Notes: a model not told the origin generated them from the letters alone. A stretch of DNA of 39,547 bases from Anaerolineae bacterium (GCA_016783285.1 JADHWW010000108.1:1-39547); one strand, 5' to 3'; counted from the first letter of the stretch, positions 13,683-22,227 are shown. Program-made: numbers and translations.

Positions 13683-16600
13683 TCAACGCTCTCTGCAGGG
13701 CCCGATAATGCAGGATCACATTGGGCTTGATCCATTCCTCGACCTGGATGGGCAAACGCCAGTCCTGTTCGGGCGGGCCCGCGTACCGCTTGGCCCACTC
13801 AATCAGAAAACTGTCCGGGAGAACGTGCAAGCGCAGGCTGCCAAAACCGAGGTAGCGGTTGTTTCCCATCTTGTGCGCGAGTCCCGGCTTTAGTGCCACA
13901 CACCACATCAACCGTTGCAGTTCCTGTTCGTCGAGGTTCCAGAAGCGAATCGTGAAACGGGCGCGCGCGCCGGGCAGTATGGCTCTAAAGTAGCGGGCCT
14001 GGAACGTGTCGGGTTGGAAACCATCCAGCCGCTTGACGATTGGGGCCAGCGGGGCGTGGGGAAAGACCCGCCAGGTCTTGTCAATGAGCATCTTGGTGGC
14101 CGGCCTATCCGGCGCGTGTTTCCATTGACCTCCGGTGTACTGCCACTCACCGTAGGGATATGGCACTTTGAACCAGGCCAACTCGGGCTTATCGAACAGG
14201 CCAAACCCAAAGGATAAGCGCCCCATGATAGCCTGATTGGGCCCCGTTCCCACCCAGCCGAACAAACCATCCGTCGGGTTCAAGCGGCTGATGTCGGAAC
14301 TCGGCTCACGGGAATCGCTGGCGATGGTATAGATGTGGCGCAACATGCCCTTAATGCTCCGGCTGGGGAGTGCGTAGACTTTGTGGGGGCCGCGCTGGGC
14401 GGCCTCGGGAGGGGCCATGGAAAAGAAATCCCAGCCGTTCACTGGCCCATCCGCCAGGGTGGTCCTGAAGGACGGCTCGCCACTCTCGCGTATGTTGAGC
14501 GGTGTCAGTACCTCCGCTTCCACCGCCAGCGTGCCACAGTAGCCGCCAAAAGAGCGGTGCGAGATAAAGCCGGCCCTGGCCCTGGGCGGAGTTGACGAGA
14601 CTTGCGCCCGGTCGGGGACGAGAGGGTAGATGGCTCGCAAGACATTGCTGGCCGCCTCACCCTCGAGGTCCAGCCTGTGCCACACGCCATCCTGTCGCAG
14701 CGCCTGTTTTCCAAACAACTTTTCTCCTACACCATCTGGGCTCGCCGTCAGCCACGCCAGCCTGGACACATTTGCCTTGACCCAGCCAAAACCACTGGTC
14801 TTTTCGCCACCCAGGGGGATGTCGCCCCCTTGGAAATCGTGAAGCAGATGCACCAGGAGAGAGACCGCCTCCAAATCCCGCTCCTCAATATCCTGAACGT
14901 CCACCTGGAGTTGAAAAGCCAGAGTATCGCCGTAGGCAAAGAGATAGTCGTGTTTGGCAGTCTCTATCGGGCAGCCCGTTTTGGGATTCATCTTGACCCC
15001 GTCCATAGAGCACCAGGCCCGTTCCGGGTCGTGCGGGTCTGTGAGATAAGCGTCGGAGAAAAAGACCAGTCCCCGTCGCCTCTGGGCGCCAAAGAGACTG
15101 TCCAACACTTCAGTCGTCTTGGCAGATTCACCCCATAGTGTCTTTAACACCTGCGAGGCGCGTTTCCTAAACGCCCCCTTGATCGTACTGCCGGGAATGT
15201 AGACCTCCCAGGCGCCCTGTTCTCGCGAGGATGGCGACCAGGACAGCATACGCATGAATACCGTGTCGTAGGGCTTGCCATACTTGCGGGATATTTCTCG
15301 ATTGGACGCGCCGCCGGCCCGAAAGTCAACGTGGTGGGGCTGCGCCAGTTCCTGGCGGGTACGATCACGATAGCCTTCGAGAAAGGCTATCATATTCTTG
15401 TCGTTGGTGATACTCTTGTTCAGATTTCTGGGGTTCAACAGGTGGCGGAATCGTACTCGCCGGTGAGCGTCGAGAAACTCTCTCCATATCGCGGGGCTGA
15501 CACCTTCTGGAACCAGGTTCGGGTCGCCCCACTGCCGCTCGCCGATCTTGCCCTCGAGCAACATGTTTTTGATGCGCAAGTGTCCCGCACGATTTTCGAT
15601 TTCCACGTCTACCCAGGCGTCGCTCCGGAGCAGATTGATCTGTTGATCCACCTGTTGGTAGAGGCGGGGGAGGATCTTTTGACACGCGGGGGTCAGAATC
15701 TTTACCAGGGCCTCTTCGCTTTGGACCTGTTCTGCAAGGTGGTCTTCCAGGGTGACATCCAACCCCAGGCCACCGGCGACCTCTAGCCAAGCCTCGTGAT
15801 CGAGTTGTTGACTGGTCCGGCGTTGGCGCGTCATGACCTTGAGGATACGCCCAGCCATATTGGCTTTATCCTCCAGGGCTTTGACGAGGGCGGCTTCGGA
15901 CGCTTCTTTGCTGGGGAAAGGCTGGTCCACCAGGGGTTCAACGCGAGCGCGTACCTTTTTGGAGAGACCATATTTCCCCTTGCTCAACTTGGCCAGGGCT
16001 TTGGCCGGCAAGACCCAGGTCTCGATTTCTCCGACAGAACGCTCCCGCAACCATATCGCCACGACCCTGGGGAGATACTCGGCGAACCTGTGCTTCCAAT
16101 CCTCTGGGCTGAGGATCGGCCCCGCCAGTCCCATCTCTAGCCGCTCACGGATGGCATCTGGCAGGTCGCGCATCGCTTCCACCAGCACACGGCCTTCGAC
16201 AGCGGCAAAGGAGGGCACCGCCGGGTCTACCTTGCCCCAGTTCCAGCCGACCAGAACTGGGTTCGTGGCGTCAAAGGTCAAGAATATCCTGAGATGATTG
16301 GCCCCAGGACACAGGCGGGGAAGTGTCTCGGAGGCCAAAGGCGCCAGATCCGCTTCGAGGCGAATGCGCCCCAACCCCTTGCTCTTGCCGGCCCCGAACC
16401 AGAACCGTCCTGCTTCCAGTTCCCGCAGGACGTAGTACAGCCGGGCCGCATTTTCACCTTGCTTCAGGAGCGAATCGTTCACGGTCAGGAGGAAATCGAA
16501 AACAGAGTTGCGGAACACTGTTTCCATCTTGTAATTTGCGTTCGCTTCCGCAGCCCAACGATCCTCGTCCAACCTTATGCCCATGCGCAAGTCAAAAAAG

Positions 16601-16890
16601 TGGTCCCGCGGATAACTATCTTGTTGTAACTCACATTCTACTCTAGTGACGAGGCCTTTCGGCATAGAAGAGTCGTACAACCGCCGCCATAAACGATTGA
16701 GCAGACCCACGTTCCCGCCCTTGCGCGATTGGCCGATAAAGGCATCCATCAGGGACTGCGCCGTACCCGCGACTTGACCGGCCAGCGAGACCAGCCGGTG
16801 GGTGCCATCTCCATCCCGCGTGAAAAGGGTCTTGCGTGCATTTCCCCTGTAGATCGGGGATTCCGCGTAAAGTTTACCTTTCAGAATCAC
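13666..16890 (-). CDS. Triple RAMP fusion protein (Cas7-like repeats)
   Basis: A 1074-aa protein with three RAMP segments. Segment 1 (about 1-180) begins like Cas7 (KGKLYAESPIYRGNARK) and ends in the glycine loop GAGKSKGLGRIRL (167-178). Segment 2 (about 475-710) has IPGSTIKGAFR (565-575), LFG (599), RRGLVFFSDAY (605-615), GVKMNPKTGCPIETAKHDYL (631-650) and the loop GGEKTSGFGWV (694-704): a Csm3/Cas7 signature. Segment 3 (about 770-1025) has LPSRSIKGMLR (841-851), LFGWV (876-880) and NRYLGFGSLRL. Residues 180-475 carry no RAMP motif I can see and may be a linker or partner domain. Cas7 proteins bind guide RNA and some cut target RNA. The GTG start follows TAGGAGGT. It is smaller than type III-E gRAMP (Cas7-11) and has a Cas6-like neighbour but no Cas10. 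Confidence 0.8.
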   Translation of the reverse strand: MILKGKLYAESPIYRGNARKTLFTRDGDGTHRLVSLAGQVAGTAQSLMDAFIGQSRKGGNVGLLNRLWRRLYDSSMPKGLVTRVECELQQDSYPRDHFFDLRMGIRLDEDRWAAEANANYKMETVFRNSVFDFLLTVNDSLLKQGENAARLYYVLRELEAGRFWFGAGKSKGLGRIRLEADLAPLASETLPRLCPGANHLRIFLTFDATNPVLVGWNWGKVDPAVPSFAAVEGRVLVEAMRDLPDAIRERLEMGLAGPILSPEDWKHRFAEYLPRVVAIWLRERSVGEIETWVLPAKALAKLSKGKYGLSKKVRARVEPLVDQPFPSKEASEAALVKALEDKANMAGRILKVMTRQRRTSQQLDHEAWLEVAGGLGLDVTLEDHLAEQVQSEEALVKILTPACQKILPRLYQQVDQQINLLRSDAWVDVEIENRAGHLRIKNMLLEGKIGERQWGDPNLVPEGVSPAIWREFLDAHRRVRFRHLLNPRNLNKSITNDKNMIAFLEGYRDRTRQELAQPHHVDFRAGGASNREISRKYGKPYDTVFMRMLSWSPSSREQGAWEVYIPGSTIKGAFRKRASQVLKTLWGESAKTTEVLDSLFGAQRRRGLVFFSDAYLTDPHDPERAWCSMDGVKMNPKTGCPIETAKHDYLFAYGDTLAFQLQVDVQDIEERDLEAVSLLVHLLHDFQGGDIPLGGEKTSGFGWVKANVSRLAWLTASPDGVGEKLFGKQALRQDGVWHRLDLEGEAASNVLRAIYPLVPDRAQVSSTPPRARAGFISHRSFGGYCGTLAVEAEVLTPLNIRESGEPSFRTTLADGPVNGWDFFSMAPPEAAQRGPHKVYALPSRSIKGMLRHIYTIASDSREPSSDISRLNPTDGLFGWVGTGPNQAIMGRLSFGFGLFDKPELAWFKVPYPYGEWQYTGGQWKHAPDRPATKMLIDKTWRVFPHAPLAPIVKRLDGFQPDTFQARYFRAILPGARARFTIRFWNLDEQELQRLMWCVALKPGLAHKMGNNRYLGFGSLRLHVLPDSFLIEWAKRYAGPPEQDWRLPIQVEEWIKPNVILHYRALQRALNVKQL

Positions 16891-16962
16891 GATAACCTCC
16901 TATTCTCATCTCTACTATGTAGAATACAACATGGCCTCGCCCACTGACGCCTTTGCCACTCT

Positions 16963-16991
16963 ATTGTACATCAAAGTCAACTGTCGGTCAA
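16963..16991 (-). promoter_or_regulatory. Promoter of the RAMP-SNF2 operon
   Basis: Minus strand: TTGACC (16986-16991), exact 17-nt spacer, TACAAT (16963-16968). It gives a leader of about 65 nt before the GTG at 16890. Confidence 0.7.
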
Positions 16992-17008
16992 ATTCACCTT
17001 ACTCCAAC

Positions 17009-17036
17009 TTGCATCTTCCCCCTCTCCGAGTACAAT
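17009..17036 (+). promoter_or_regulatory. Promoter of the HerA-like gene
   Basis: TTGCAT (17009-17014), 16-nt spacer, TACAAT (17031-17036), about 28 nt before the ATG at 17065. It is divergent from the RAMP promoter, with the two -35 boxes 17 bp apart. Confidence 0.6.
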
Positions 17037-17064
17037 AGACTCCACACCACACCAGGAGGCGACG

Positions 17065-19599
17065 ATGAGCGCAAGTGACGAGCGAGGCAAATTCTACCTG
17101 GGCCGCGAGTACGACCTGAAGAAAGGTCAAGTCACCGACCGGCCCGTACTCTACAAAGCCCGGCATCTTACCACCCACGGGGTCATCCTCGGCATGACCG
17201 GCTCCGGCAAGACCGGCGCGGGACTGGTCATGCTGGAGGAGGCGCTGCTGCAAGGCATCCCCGTCCTGATCATTGATCCCAAGGGGGACATCGCCAATCT
17301 CCTCCTCACTTTCCCCGACCTGCGCGCAGAGGATTTTAGCCCCTGGGTGGACCTGGAGGGAGCGCGGCGGCGCGGGGTGAGTGTCGAGGAGTACGCCGAG
17401 CAGGAGGCCCGCAAGTGGCGAGAGGGGCTGGCCGAGTGGAACATCACTGGCGAGCGCATCAGACAGTTGCGCCAGGCAGCGCAGTTCACCATCTTTACGC
17501 CCGGCTCGGAGGCCGGGCAGCCGGTGGACGTGCTCCACTTTTTCGACACGCCCACCCTCGACTGGGACGAGCACGAGGAATCGCTGCGGGAACGCATCGG
17601 GGGCATCGTCTCGGCGCTACTAGGCCTGGTGAACGTCGAGGCCGACCCGCTCCAGAGCCCCGAGCACATCCTCATGGCACGCATCATCGAGCACGTCTGG
17701 CGCGCCGGCGAGTCGCTCGACCTGCCTACGCTGATTCGCCTGCTGCAGAACCCCCCCTTCCAACAGGTGGGCGTCTTTGAACTAGAGACCTTTTTCCCGG
17801 AAAAAGACCGCTTCGCGCTGGCCCGGTCGCTCAATAACCTCATCGCCGCGCCCGGCTTTGAGAACTGGCAGCAGGGCACGCCGCTCGACGTGGGGGAGTT
17901 GCTCTACGCCGCCGCCGGCCGCCCCCAGGCCAGCATCTTTTACCTGGCGCACCTCAACGACGCGCAGCGGGCCTTTTTCATCACCCTGTTCCTCGAAGCC
18001 GCGCGGGACTGGCTGCGCGCTCAATCGGGCACCACCGATCTGCGGGCGTTGCTCTACTTTGACGAGGTCTTTGGCTACTTTCCACCGTACCCGTCCAACC
18101 CGCCCACCAAGACCCCGCTCATGGCGATCATCAAGCAGGGCCGCGCCGCCGGCCTGGGTGTCATACTGTCCACCCAGAACCCGGCCGACCTGGACTACAA
18201 GGGGCTGACCAACGCCGGCACGTGGGTGATCGGCGCTCTACGGGCTGAGCGGGATAAGGAGCGCGTGCTGGAGGGACTGGAGGGCGCGATTGCCGAGGCC
18301 GGCGCCGCGCTCGACCGGCGCACGCTCGACCGGGCGCTGGGCGCGCTCAAGCCCCGCGTCTTTTTGCTCCACGACATTCGCGAGGGGGCGCCGGTCTTTT
18401 TCCACACCCGCTGGGCGATGTCTTACCTGTGCGGGCCGCTCACCCGCAAGCAGGTGCGGGAGGTGACGAGGAGACAAGGGGAGGGGGAGACAGGGAGACA
18501 GGGGGAGAGGGAGACAAGGAGACAAGGTGACAAGGTGACAAGGAGAGCGGAGGAACGGGGGAGCAGGGAAGCAGAGGGTTTGAGCGCTGCCCCGCCCACG
18601 CTGCCGCCTGAGGTGCCCCAGGTCTTCCTCCCGCCGACCATTGCCTTCGAGTGGGCGCTGCGGGGTTACGAGGAGCGGGGCGGGCGGGCGGTGCTGGTGC
18701 GGGAGCGGCATAAGGTCTACACTCCCCGCCTGCTGGCCCTGGGCACGGTGCGGATGCTGGATCGGAAGCGAGGTGTGGATCACCAGCAAGCCGTGGCGCG
18801 GTTGGTGCAGGCCGGCGAGAGACTCGCGATGGTGGATTGGGACGCGGGGCAGGCCATGGTGAGCGAAGACGACCTGGCGTCGAAACCGGTGGGAGAGGGC
18901 TTTTACGCACCGGTGCCTTCGGCGTTGGCCCGCGCGCGCGACCTGAAGCGGTTGGAGAAGGACTTTAGCGATTACCTCTACCACGACATATCCGTCGCTA
19001 TCTGGCACAACCCGGCGCTAAAGTTGCACGGCACAGTGGAGGATAGCCGCCGCGATTTCCGCGTGCGCTGCGAAAAAGAGGCCCGTCAGAAGCGCGACGC
19101 CGAAGTGAAAAAGGCCCGCGCTCGCGTGGAGAAGCAGATGGCCCGCGTGCAAAGTAGACTGCGCCGCGAGCAGCGAGAACTGGCCGAGGATCAGGACGAA
19201 GTGGAGGCCCGCAAGCGGGAGGAACTCTTGTCGTTGGGTGAATCGGTGTTCAACCTGTTTGGCGGGCGGCGGTCATCGGCGATGCTCTCCCGCGCCAGCC
19301 GCAAGCGGCGCATGACCCAGCAAGCAAAGGCCGACGTCGAGGAATCACTGGCGACCATCGAGGACCTGGAAAATCAACTGGAGGCACTGGCAGAGGAATG
19401 GGAAGAGCAGGCAGCCGAGATCAACGACCGCTGGGCCGACACGCTAGAGGAGATTGAGACGACAGAGATCACCCCCCGCCGCGCCGACGTGACGGTCGAG
19501 TTCTGCGGCCTGGCCTGGACGCCGGTCTGGCGCGTGACGCTGGAGGATGGGCAATGTCTCGATCTGCCGGCCCGCGAACTATCTGCTCAAGCAAAGTGA
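17065..19599 (+). CDS. HerA/VirD4-like ATPase with coiled-coil C-terminus
   Basis: An 844-aa protein behind AGGAGG. Residues 36-50 (TTHGVILGMTGSGKT) hold Walker A, and ALLYFDEVFGYFP (about 329-341) holds Walker B. STQNP near 372 fits the sensor of the HerA-FtsK family (DUF87-like). These are ring ATPases that move DNA or RNA, or act as defence motors. Residues about 470-510 are low-complexity sequence from a tandem repeat in the DNA. From about 660 to 800 the sequence is a long charged coiled coil (REQRELAEDQDEVEARKREE). The end (FCGLAWTPVWRV) looks like a small terminal domain. It is divergent from the RAMP operon and may or may not belong to it. Confidence 0.8.
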   Translation: MSASDERGKFYLGREYDLKKGQVTDRPVLYKARHLTTHGVILGMTGSGKTGAGLVMLEEALLQGIPVLIIDPKGDIANLLLTFPDLRAEDFSPWVDLEGARRRGVSVEEYAEQEARKWREGLAEWNITGERIRQLRQAAQFTIFTPGSEAGQPVDVLHFFDTPTLDWDEHEESLRERIGGIVSALLGLVNVEADPLQSPEHILMARIIEHVWRAGESLDLPTLIRLLQNPPFQQVGVFELETFFPEKDRFALARSLNNLIAAPGFENWQQGTPLDVGELLYAAAGRPQASIFYLAHLNDAQRAFFITLFLEAARDWLRAQSGTTDLRALLYFDEVFGYFPPYPSNPPTKTPLMAIIKQGRAAGLGVILSTQNPADLDYKGLTNAGTWVIGALRAERDKERVLEGLEGAIAEAGAALDRRTLDRALGALKPRVFLLHDIREGAPVFFHTRWAMSYLCGPLTRKQVREVTRRQGEGETGRQGERETRRQGDKVTRRAEERGSREAEGLSAAPPTLPPEVPQVFLPPTIAFEWALRGYEERGGRAVLVRERHKVYTPRLLALGTVRMLDRKRGVDHQQAVARLVQAGERLAMVDWDAGQAMVSEDDLASKPVGEGFYAPVPSALARARDLKRLEKDFSDYLYHDISVAIWHNPALKLHGTVEDSRRDFRVRCEKEARQKRDAEVKKARARVEKQMARVQSRLRREQRELAEDQDEVEARKREELLSLGESVFNLFGGRRSSAMLSRASRKRRMTQQAKADVEESLATIEDLENQLEALAEEWEEQAAEINDRWADTLEEIETTEITPRRADVTVEFCGLAWTPVWRVTLEDGQCLDLPARELSAQAK
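18467..18553. repeat. In-frame GAGACAAGG-type tandem repeat
   Basis: About ten imperfect 8-bp units (GAGACAGG, GAGACAAG, GTGACAAG) inside the HerA-like gene. They encode an Arg/Gln/Gly/Glu-rich linker (TRRQGEGETGRQGERETRRQ) and keep the frame. Confidence 0.7.
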
Positions 19600-19633
19600 G
19601 GCGGCCACCTTTAACAGAATGGAGGGTATTAAG

Positions 19634-20170
19634 ATGGCAGGAGGTGAAAAACTGGTGTCAGCAAGAGTGAGACTACCATTGACGCTTACGGGCATTGTCA
19701 AACGAGAAGGAGATCAGTACGCAGCGCTCTGTCTGGAACTAGACGTGGCCTCGTGCGGAGAGACACGTGAGAGGGCAATGGTGGCGCTGCGAGATGCAGT
19801 TGAAACATACCTGGAGTACATGCAAGATACGGGACGCAAAGACAAGATTCTGCGTCCCGTTCCCATTGAGGCGTTGCGTGAGTTTCTGACTGAGACCTAC
19901 AAATCCGTTACTGTCCTGGCATCCGTGTTCTCCGGCACGATCACCCGCAGCCGTCCCGGCAGGATCGTGTATTCGACGTGCGTCGCGGACAACTCGAACA
20001 GTTCTCCGTCAGCCTGGATAGGAGTAGGCGGGTCGCACTCGATGGTCAGGCAGGTGGTGCGGGCGTATTGCACCCGTGGGTGCTCGACGTGGCTACCGTC
20101 AAAGGTCCTGGGGAGCAGACGCAAGAGCGTCAGTCGCCCCATCGCCTCGCCAAAGATAAAGTCCAGGTAG
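19634..20170 (+). CDS. HicB-like antitoxin-family protein with an overlong tail
   Basis: The start at 19634 follows GGAGG. Residues 10-60 (LTLTGIVKREGDQYAALCLE, then LDVASCGETRERAMVALRDA) fit the HicB/UPF0150 fold: a bent sheet with the YAALCLELD-x-x-x-x-G-x-T pattern and the following helix. A real HicB-like product would end near residue 90 (ALREFLTETYKS). Here the frame has no stop there and runs a further 270 nt across the end of the lipid kinase gene on the other strand, which is the true coding strand in that part. So the native stop was probably lost. No HicA toxin is next to it. The domain call is good, the C-terminus is doubtful. Confidence 0.55.
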   Translation: MAGGEKLVSARVRLPLTLTGIVKREGDQYAALCLELDVASCGETRERAMVALRDAVETYLEYMQDTGRKDKILRPVPIEALREFLTETYKSVTVLASVFSGTITRSRPGRIVYSTCVADNSNSSPSAWIGVGGSHSMVRQVVRAYCTRGCSTWLPSKVLGSRRKSVSRPIASPKIKSR

Positions 20171-20823
20171 CCGTCGTCCACCTCGGCCCGGGGCGTCATC
20201 CAGAACGCGCCCCCGGTGCGGCGGGTGTTGCCCACAGAGACCAGCGCGACCGGCCCCTCGTACTCCCCGTCATCCCAGGCGAGCCGCATGTGCCAGGGCT
20301 TGTGGCTGAGGATGGTTTTGAGCGCAGCAATGACGTAACGCGGCGCGCCCTTGATCCGCTTCATCGCCGCCTGGGTGATGGTCACCATCGGTTCCAGCCC
20401 GACCGCCGAGTTGTTGTCAAAGTAGCGACCGTTGACGCATCCCACGTCAATGAGACGCGTGTGCCCCGCCAGGATGACCCGGCAGGCGGCCTCGACCTCC
20501 TTTTCCAGGCCGAGCATGTCAGTGAAATCGTCGGCCGAACCAAGGGGGATGACACCCAGCGGCCCGGCCACCTCATCACCCGCGGCCTGCATCAGGCCGT
20601 TGACCACCTCGCTGATGCTCCCGTCACCGCCGGCGGAGACGATGGGCGAAAAGCCCGCCAGCGCCGCCTCCCGTGCCAGTTCGATGCCGTGATTGGGCCC
20701 CTCGGTGACCACTAATTCATAGTCCAGGCCAATCTCTTGGCACGCCCGCTCAATGTCGGGGATGGCAGCCTGGGCTTTCCATCTTCCTGCATACGGATTG
20801 ACGATAATTTTGGCTGTGTTCAT
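19897..20823 (-). CDS. Diacylglycerol kinase family lipid kinase
   Basis: A 308-aa protein. The N-terminal IIVNPYAGR and the nucleotide-binding GGDGS (65-69) followed by EVVNGL mark the DAGK/YegS/BmrU family, which uses ATP to phosphorylate lipids such as diacylglycerol or related acceptors. PLGSADDFTDMLGL is the family motif usually seen as P-x-G-T-x-N-D-F-A, here with the T-x-N replaced by S-A-D. The C-terminal lobe is complete. The start follows GGGAGGAC. It meets the HicB-like gene head-on and overlaps its extended tail. The exact lipid cannot be named from sequence. Confidence 0.85.
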   Translation of the reverse strand: MNTAKIIVNPYAGRWKAQAAIPDIERACQEIGLDYELVVTEGPNHGIELAREAALAGFSPIVSAGGDGSISEVVNGLMQAAGDEVAGPLGVIPLGSADDFTDMLGLEKEVEAACRVILAGHTRLIDVGCVNGRYFDNNSAVGLEPMVTITQAAMKRIKGAPRYVIAALKTILSHKPWHMRLAWDDGEYEGPVALVSVGNTRRTGGAFWMTPRAEVDDGYLDFIFGEAMGRLTLLRLLPRTFDGSHVEHPRVQYARTTCLTIECDPPTPIQADGELFELSATHVEYTILPGRLRVIVPENTDARTVTDL

Positions 20824-20892
20824 TTTGTCCTCCCAGCGCCTATGATAGCGAAGATTGCCATTTTGCGCAAGTGCGGCTGGCCGAGATTGCGC

Positions 20893-20921
20893 TTGACGAA
20901 AGTGATGGTTTGCGCTACAAT
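20893..20921 (+). promoter_or_regulatory. Promoter of the L25 gene
   Basis: TTGACG (20893-20898), 17-nt spacer, TACAAT (20916-20921): a close match to the housekeeping sigma consensus, about 90 nt before the GTG at 21014. Confidence 0.75.
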
Positions 20922-21013
20922 AGCGCAGCCGTGCGGGCGGGCCAAGCCCCGCCCGTTTGGTTGCAAGATGATTATTCCGCCGTCAAGCGCGGCCAGTGTT
21001 CGGGAGGAGATGA

Positions 21014-21676
21014 GTGAATCAACAGACACAGCAAGTAGAATTGACAGCCGAAAAACGGACAGTGTTGGGCAAGCAGGTGAATCAACTGCGACGGCAAGGA
21101 TGGGTGCCGGCCGTGATGTATGGACGCGGCTTTGACCCCGTGCCTTTGCAGTTCAAGAGGCAGAGTTTGAGACACGTGCTCTCGCAGACCGGCGGCAGCC
21201 AACTCGTCCGCATCAACGTCGCAGGACAGAAACAACCCGAGATGGCCCTCGTGCGCGATGTACAGCGCGATGTCATCAGAGGCACGTTGTTGCACGTAGA
21301 TTTTTACCGCGTGATGATGACCGAACGCCTCACCACCGAGGTGCCGTTGGTGACATTCGGAGCATCCCCGGTGGTGGAGCAGAATGAGGGCATTCTGCTG
21401 TACGGTATCTCCTCCGTTGAGGTTGAATGTCTGCCTGACGACCTGGTGGACGCAATAGAAGTAAACCTCTCCGACCTGACCGAGGTGGGCCAGGCATTGC
21501 ACGTGCACGACCTGGTCGTCCCTGCCGGCATGGATATGCTCACCGACCTGGACGAGGTAATTGCACACGTGGTTATGGCGAGGGCGGAAGAAGAAGTAGA
21601 AGAAGAAGTAGCACCCGAGGCCGAAGAAGTCGAGGTCATCACGGAGGCCGAGGAGACGGCTGGCAAAGAGGGTTAG
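21014..21676 (+). CDS. rplY: 50S ribosomal protein L25 (Ctc form)
   Basis: A 220-aa protein. Residues 7-95 are the L25 RNA-binding domain (ELTAEKRTVLGKQVNQLRRQ, then GWVPAVMYGRGFDPVPLQ, then the L-L-H-V-D-F motif near 94), which binds 5S rRNA. The C-terminal TL5/Ctc domain follows (VPLVTFGASPVVEQNEGILL, EVECLPDDL), and the last 30 residues are an acidic tail (EEEVEEEVAPEAEEVEV). GTG at 21014 is the start, behind GGGAGGAGAT. The protein family is beyond doubt and the length is normal for the long form. Confidence 0.95.
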   Translation: MNQQTQQVELTAEKRTVLGKQVNQLRRQGWVPAVMYGRGFDPVPLQFKRQSLRHVLSQTGGSQLVRINVAGQKQPEMALVRDVQRDVIRGTLLHVDFYRVMMTERLTTEVPLVTFGASPVVEQNEGILLYGISSVEVECLPDDLVDAIEVNLSDLTEVGQALHVHDLVVPAGMDMLTDLDEVIAHVVMARAEEEVEEEVAPEAEEVEVITEAEETAGKEG

Positions 21677-21687
21677 CCAGGTCAGCC

Positions 21688-22143
21688 ATGGGCGAGAAGC
21701 GAAGCGGAGGCAGGAGAACGAACCTGCTTCCGCTTTTTGATTCTGGTCTCTGGCTGGCCCGATTGGTGCTGACCGGTGTGTTCTTCTTCAACGTCAGTTG
21801 CGCCCTGGCCTTTATCGCCAGACCAGAGGCTTATGCCCCCGGCTTTGAGGTGAGCGGAATACCAGGAGAAACACTCGTCCGTGGGATAGGTGTCCTCTTC
21901 CTGATGTGGAACGTGACTTACCCGTTGGCGATCTGGCGCCCCTGGCGCTACCGCTGGTTGTTCTTGATCATCATCGCGCAGCAGGCCATCGGATTGGCGG
22001 GCGAGACGTGGATGCTGCTGACATTGCCGCCGGGGCACACCCCACTCGCGGCGACGGGATACCGCTTCATCGCCTTCGACGGCGGGGGATTCGTGGCCAT
22101 GCTGGTCGCTTTTGCTCTGATGTGGTTGACCAGGCAATTTTAG
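21688..22143 (+). CDS. Small polytopic membrane protein
   Basis: A 151-aa protein with four hydrophobic segments (about 20-43, 65-84, 88-106 and 128-147) and a basic start (MGEKRSGGRRTN), which puts the N-terminus inside. It follows the L25 gene by 11 nt and could be cotranscribed with it. The size and layout are reminiscent of DoxX-like or DUF4345-like small membrane proteins, but I see no diagnostic motif. Function unknown. Confidence 0.6.
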   Translation: MGEKRSGGRRTNLLPLFDSGLWLARLVLTGVFFFNVSCALAFIARPEAYAPGFEVSGIPGETLVRGIGVLFLMWNVTYPLAIWRPWRYRWLFLIIIAQQAIGLAGETWMLLTLPPGHTPLAATGYRFIAFDGGGFVAMLVAFALMWLTRQF

Positions 22144-22198
22144 CCACACTCAACTCAATTCGACCAGTTCCGTTGTTTTCTCGTCCCGCTGTTGCGAT

Positions 22199-22227
22199 TT
22201 GCCAACGGTCTATGATGCTGGTATAAT
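22199..22227 (+). promoter_or_regulatory. Promoter of tRNA-Thr
   Basis: TTGCCA (22199-22204), 17-nt spacer, TATAAT (22222-22227) with an extended TG before the -10, ending 8 nt before the mature tRNA 5' end. Confidence 0.7.

Noticed and set aside
18238..19008. Minus-strand frame of 256 codons
   Set aside because: Antisense shadow of the HerA-like gene, running through the octamer repeat.
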